Shown here: in pieces, positions 63,813-64,000 of the stretch | Numbering within the stretch: position 1 is the first letter of the stretch | Layout of the letters: the number at the start of each line of letters is the position of its first letter | From: Crossiella sp. CA-258035 | GTDB taxonomy: Bacteria; Actinomycetota; Actinomycetes; Mycobacteriales; Pseudonocardiaceae | Assembly: GCF_030064675.1 (NCBI RefSeq) | Contig: NZ_CP116413.1 | Location: 2,698,001 to 2,762,000 of the forward strand | DNA length: 64,000 nucleotides | Direction: 5' to 3' | Program-made: the position numbers and the translations under genes | Notes under the pieces: model-generated | Database searches by the model: none | Seen by the model: only the letters and a program-made list of their open reading frames with translations | Told to the model about the DNA's origin: nothing

Positions 63813-64000
63813 CCGGCACAAGATTCTCCTGGGACCAGGAGCAACGGACCGCCGCCCGCTACGCCGCCCGCCACCTCCCACACCCCCACCACCACGCCGA
63901 CCCAGCCGAGTTCGGCGTGGTCTGGGCCAACATGGCCCGCGGCTTCCACCTCGGCGAGCTCCGTGAACTGCCCCGGCTGGCGGAGGCCTTTCACGAGTGG
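63809..64000 (+). CDS. Unknown protein, N-terminal part (runs off the window)
   Basis: The GTG at 63809 overlaps the scoB stop in a GTGA arrangement, and the frame stays open to the last base (64 codons). It begins [20 protein letters not shown], continues [20 protein letters not shown] and ends [12 protein letters not shown] do not recognise a family. The His-rich PHPHHHADP stretch could bind metal. Tight coupling with scoB suggests a role in the same catabolic pathway. Confidence 0.6.
   Translation, partial: MTGTRFSWDQEQRTAARYAARHLPHPHHHADPAEFGVVWANMARGFHLGELRELPRLAEAFHEW

Overview
The window is GC-rich, uses many GTG starts and is packed with actinomycete-type genes: BTAD/NB-ARC regulators, partner-switching phosphatases, a secreted chitinase/chitosanase/lysozyme set, a DasR-type operator and a RRHVDL leader peptide. 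It looks like chromosomal DNA of a filamentous actinomycete. A Pseudonocardiales member (Crossiella/Saccharothrix/Kutzneria-like) is my guess from style, not from a search. No tRNA, rRNA, CRISPR array or intact insertion sequence was seen.

Layout. 0-5 kb: end of malQ, a Ppx/GppA phosphatase, a convergent YibE/F membrane protein, a secreted metallophosphoesterase and an XRE-like regulator. 5-14 kb: a partner-switching signalling block with a PAS-GAF-PP2C phosphatase, a soluble hybrid histidine kinase built on seven 92-residue poly-HAMP repeats, a phosphatase-kinase-STAS fusion and a lone STAS protein. 14-19 kb: a LysR regulator divergent from sdhCAB. 19-22 kb: carboxylesterase, GH25 lysozyme, small hydrolase. 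22-27.4 kb: an organosulfur-scavenging operon (dimethylsulfone monooxygenase, DszC-like and SfnB flavoproteins, FMN reductase, alkanesulfonate monooxygenase) behind a cysteine-containing leader peptide. 27.4-31.4 kb: chitin block (dre operator, GH18, esterase, GH19). 31.4-37.4 kb: WYL regulator with DinB and VOC genes, CPA2 antiporter with its RCK subunit, then a MarR gene and an SDR gene that share an operator and flank about 0.9 kb of non-coding repeats. 37.5-40.4 kb: housekeeping cmk-plsC-der. 40.4-44.3 kb: a two-gene candidate NTPase system (membrane-anchored small protein plus 1175-residue STAND-like ATPase with helical repeats). 44.8-50.8 kb: FKBP, glycosyltransferase, SARP regulator, MFS exporter, HxlR. 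51-56.4 kb: GH46 chitosanase, M1-like peptidase, Cys/His-rich regulator with folE, dGTPase. 56.5-64 kb: a catabolic block with a secreted double hydrolase, 3-hydroxyacyl-CoA dehydrogenase, PucR-type regulator, CoA-transferase subunits split over divergent transcripts, and an MHS transporter.

The best leads are: (1) the 56.5-64 kb block, where a near-identical ATGTG-N6-CACAT palindrome lies upstream of the secreted hydrolase and in the scoA/transporter intergenic region, suggesting one regulon for breaking down an external ester or polyester and importing and activating its acids; (2) the STAND ATPase/membrane protein pair; (3) the leader-peptide-controlled sulfur operon; (4) several intergenic repeat families (a degenerate 35-bp tandem array, TGAGTGG palindromes, a TTGGCCGTT element at convergent gene ends, a 138-bp nested inverted repeat). 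All functions come from reading translated motifs; no database search was possible.
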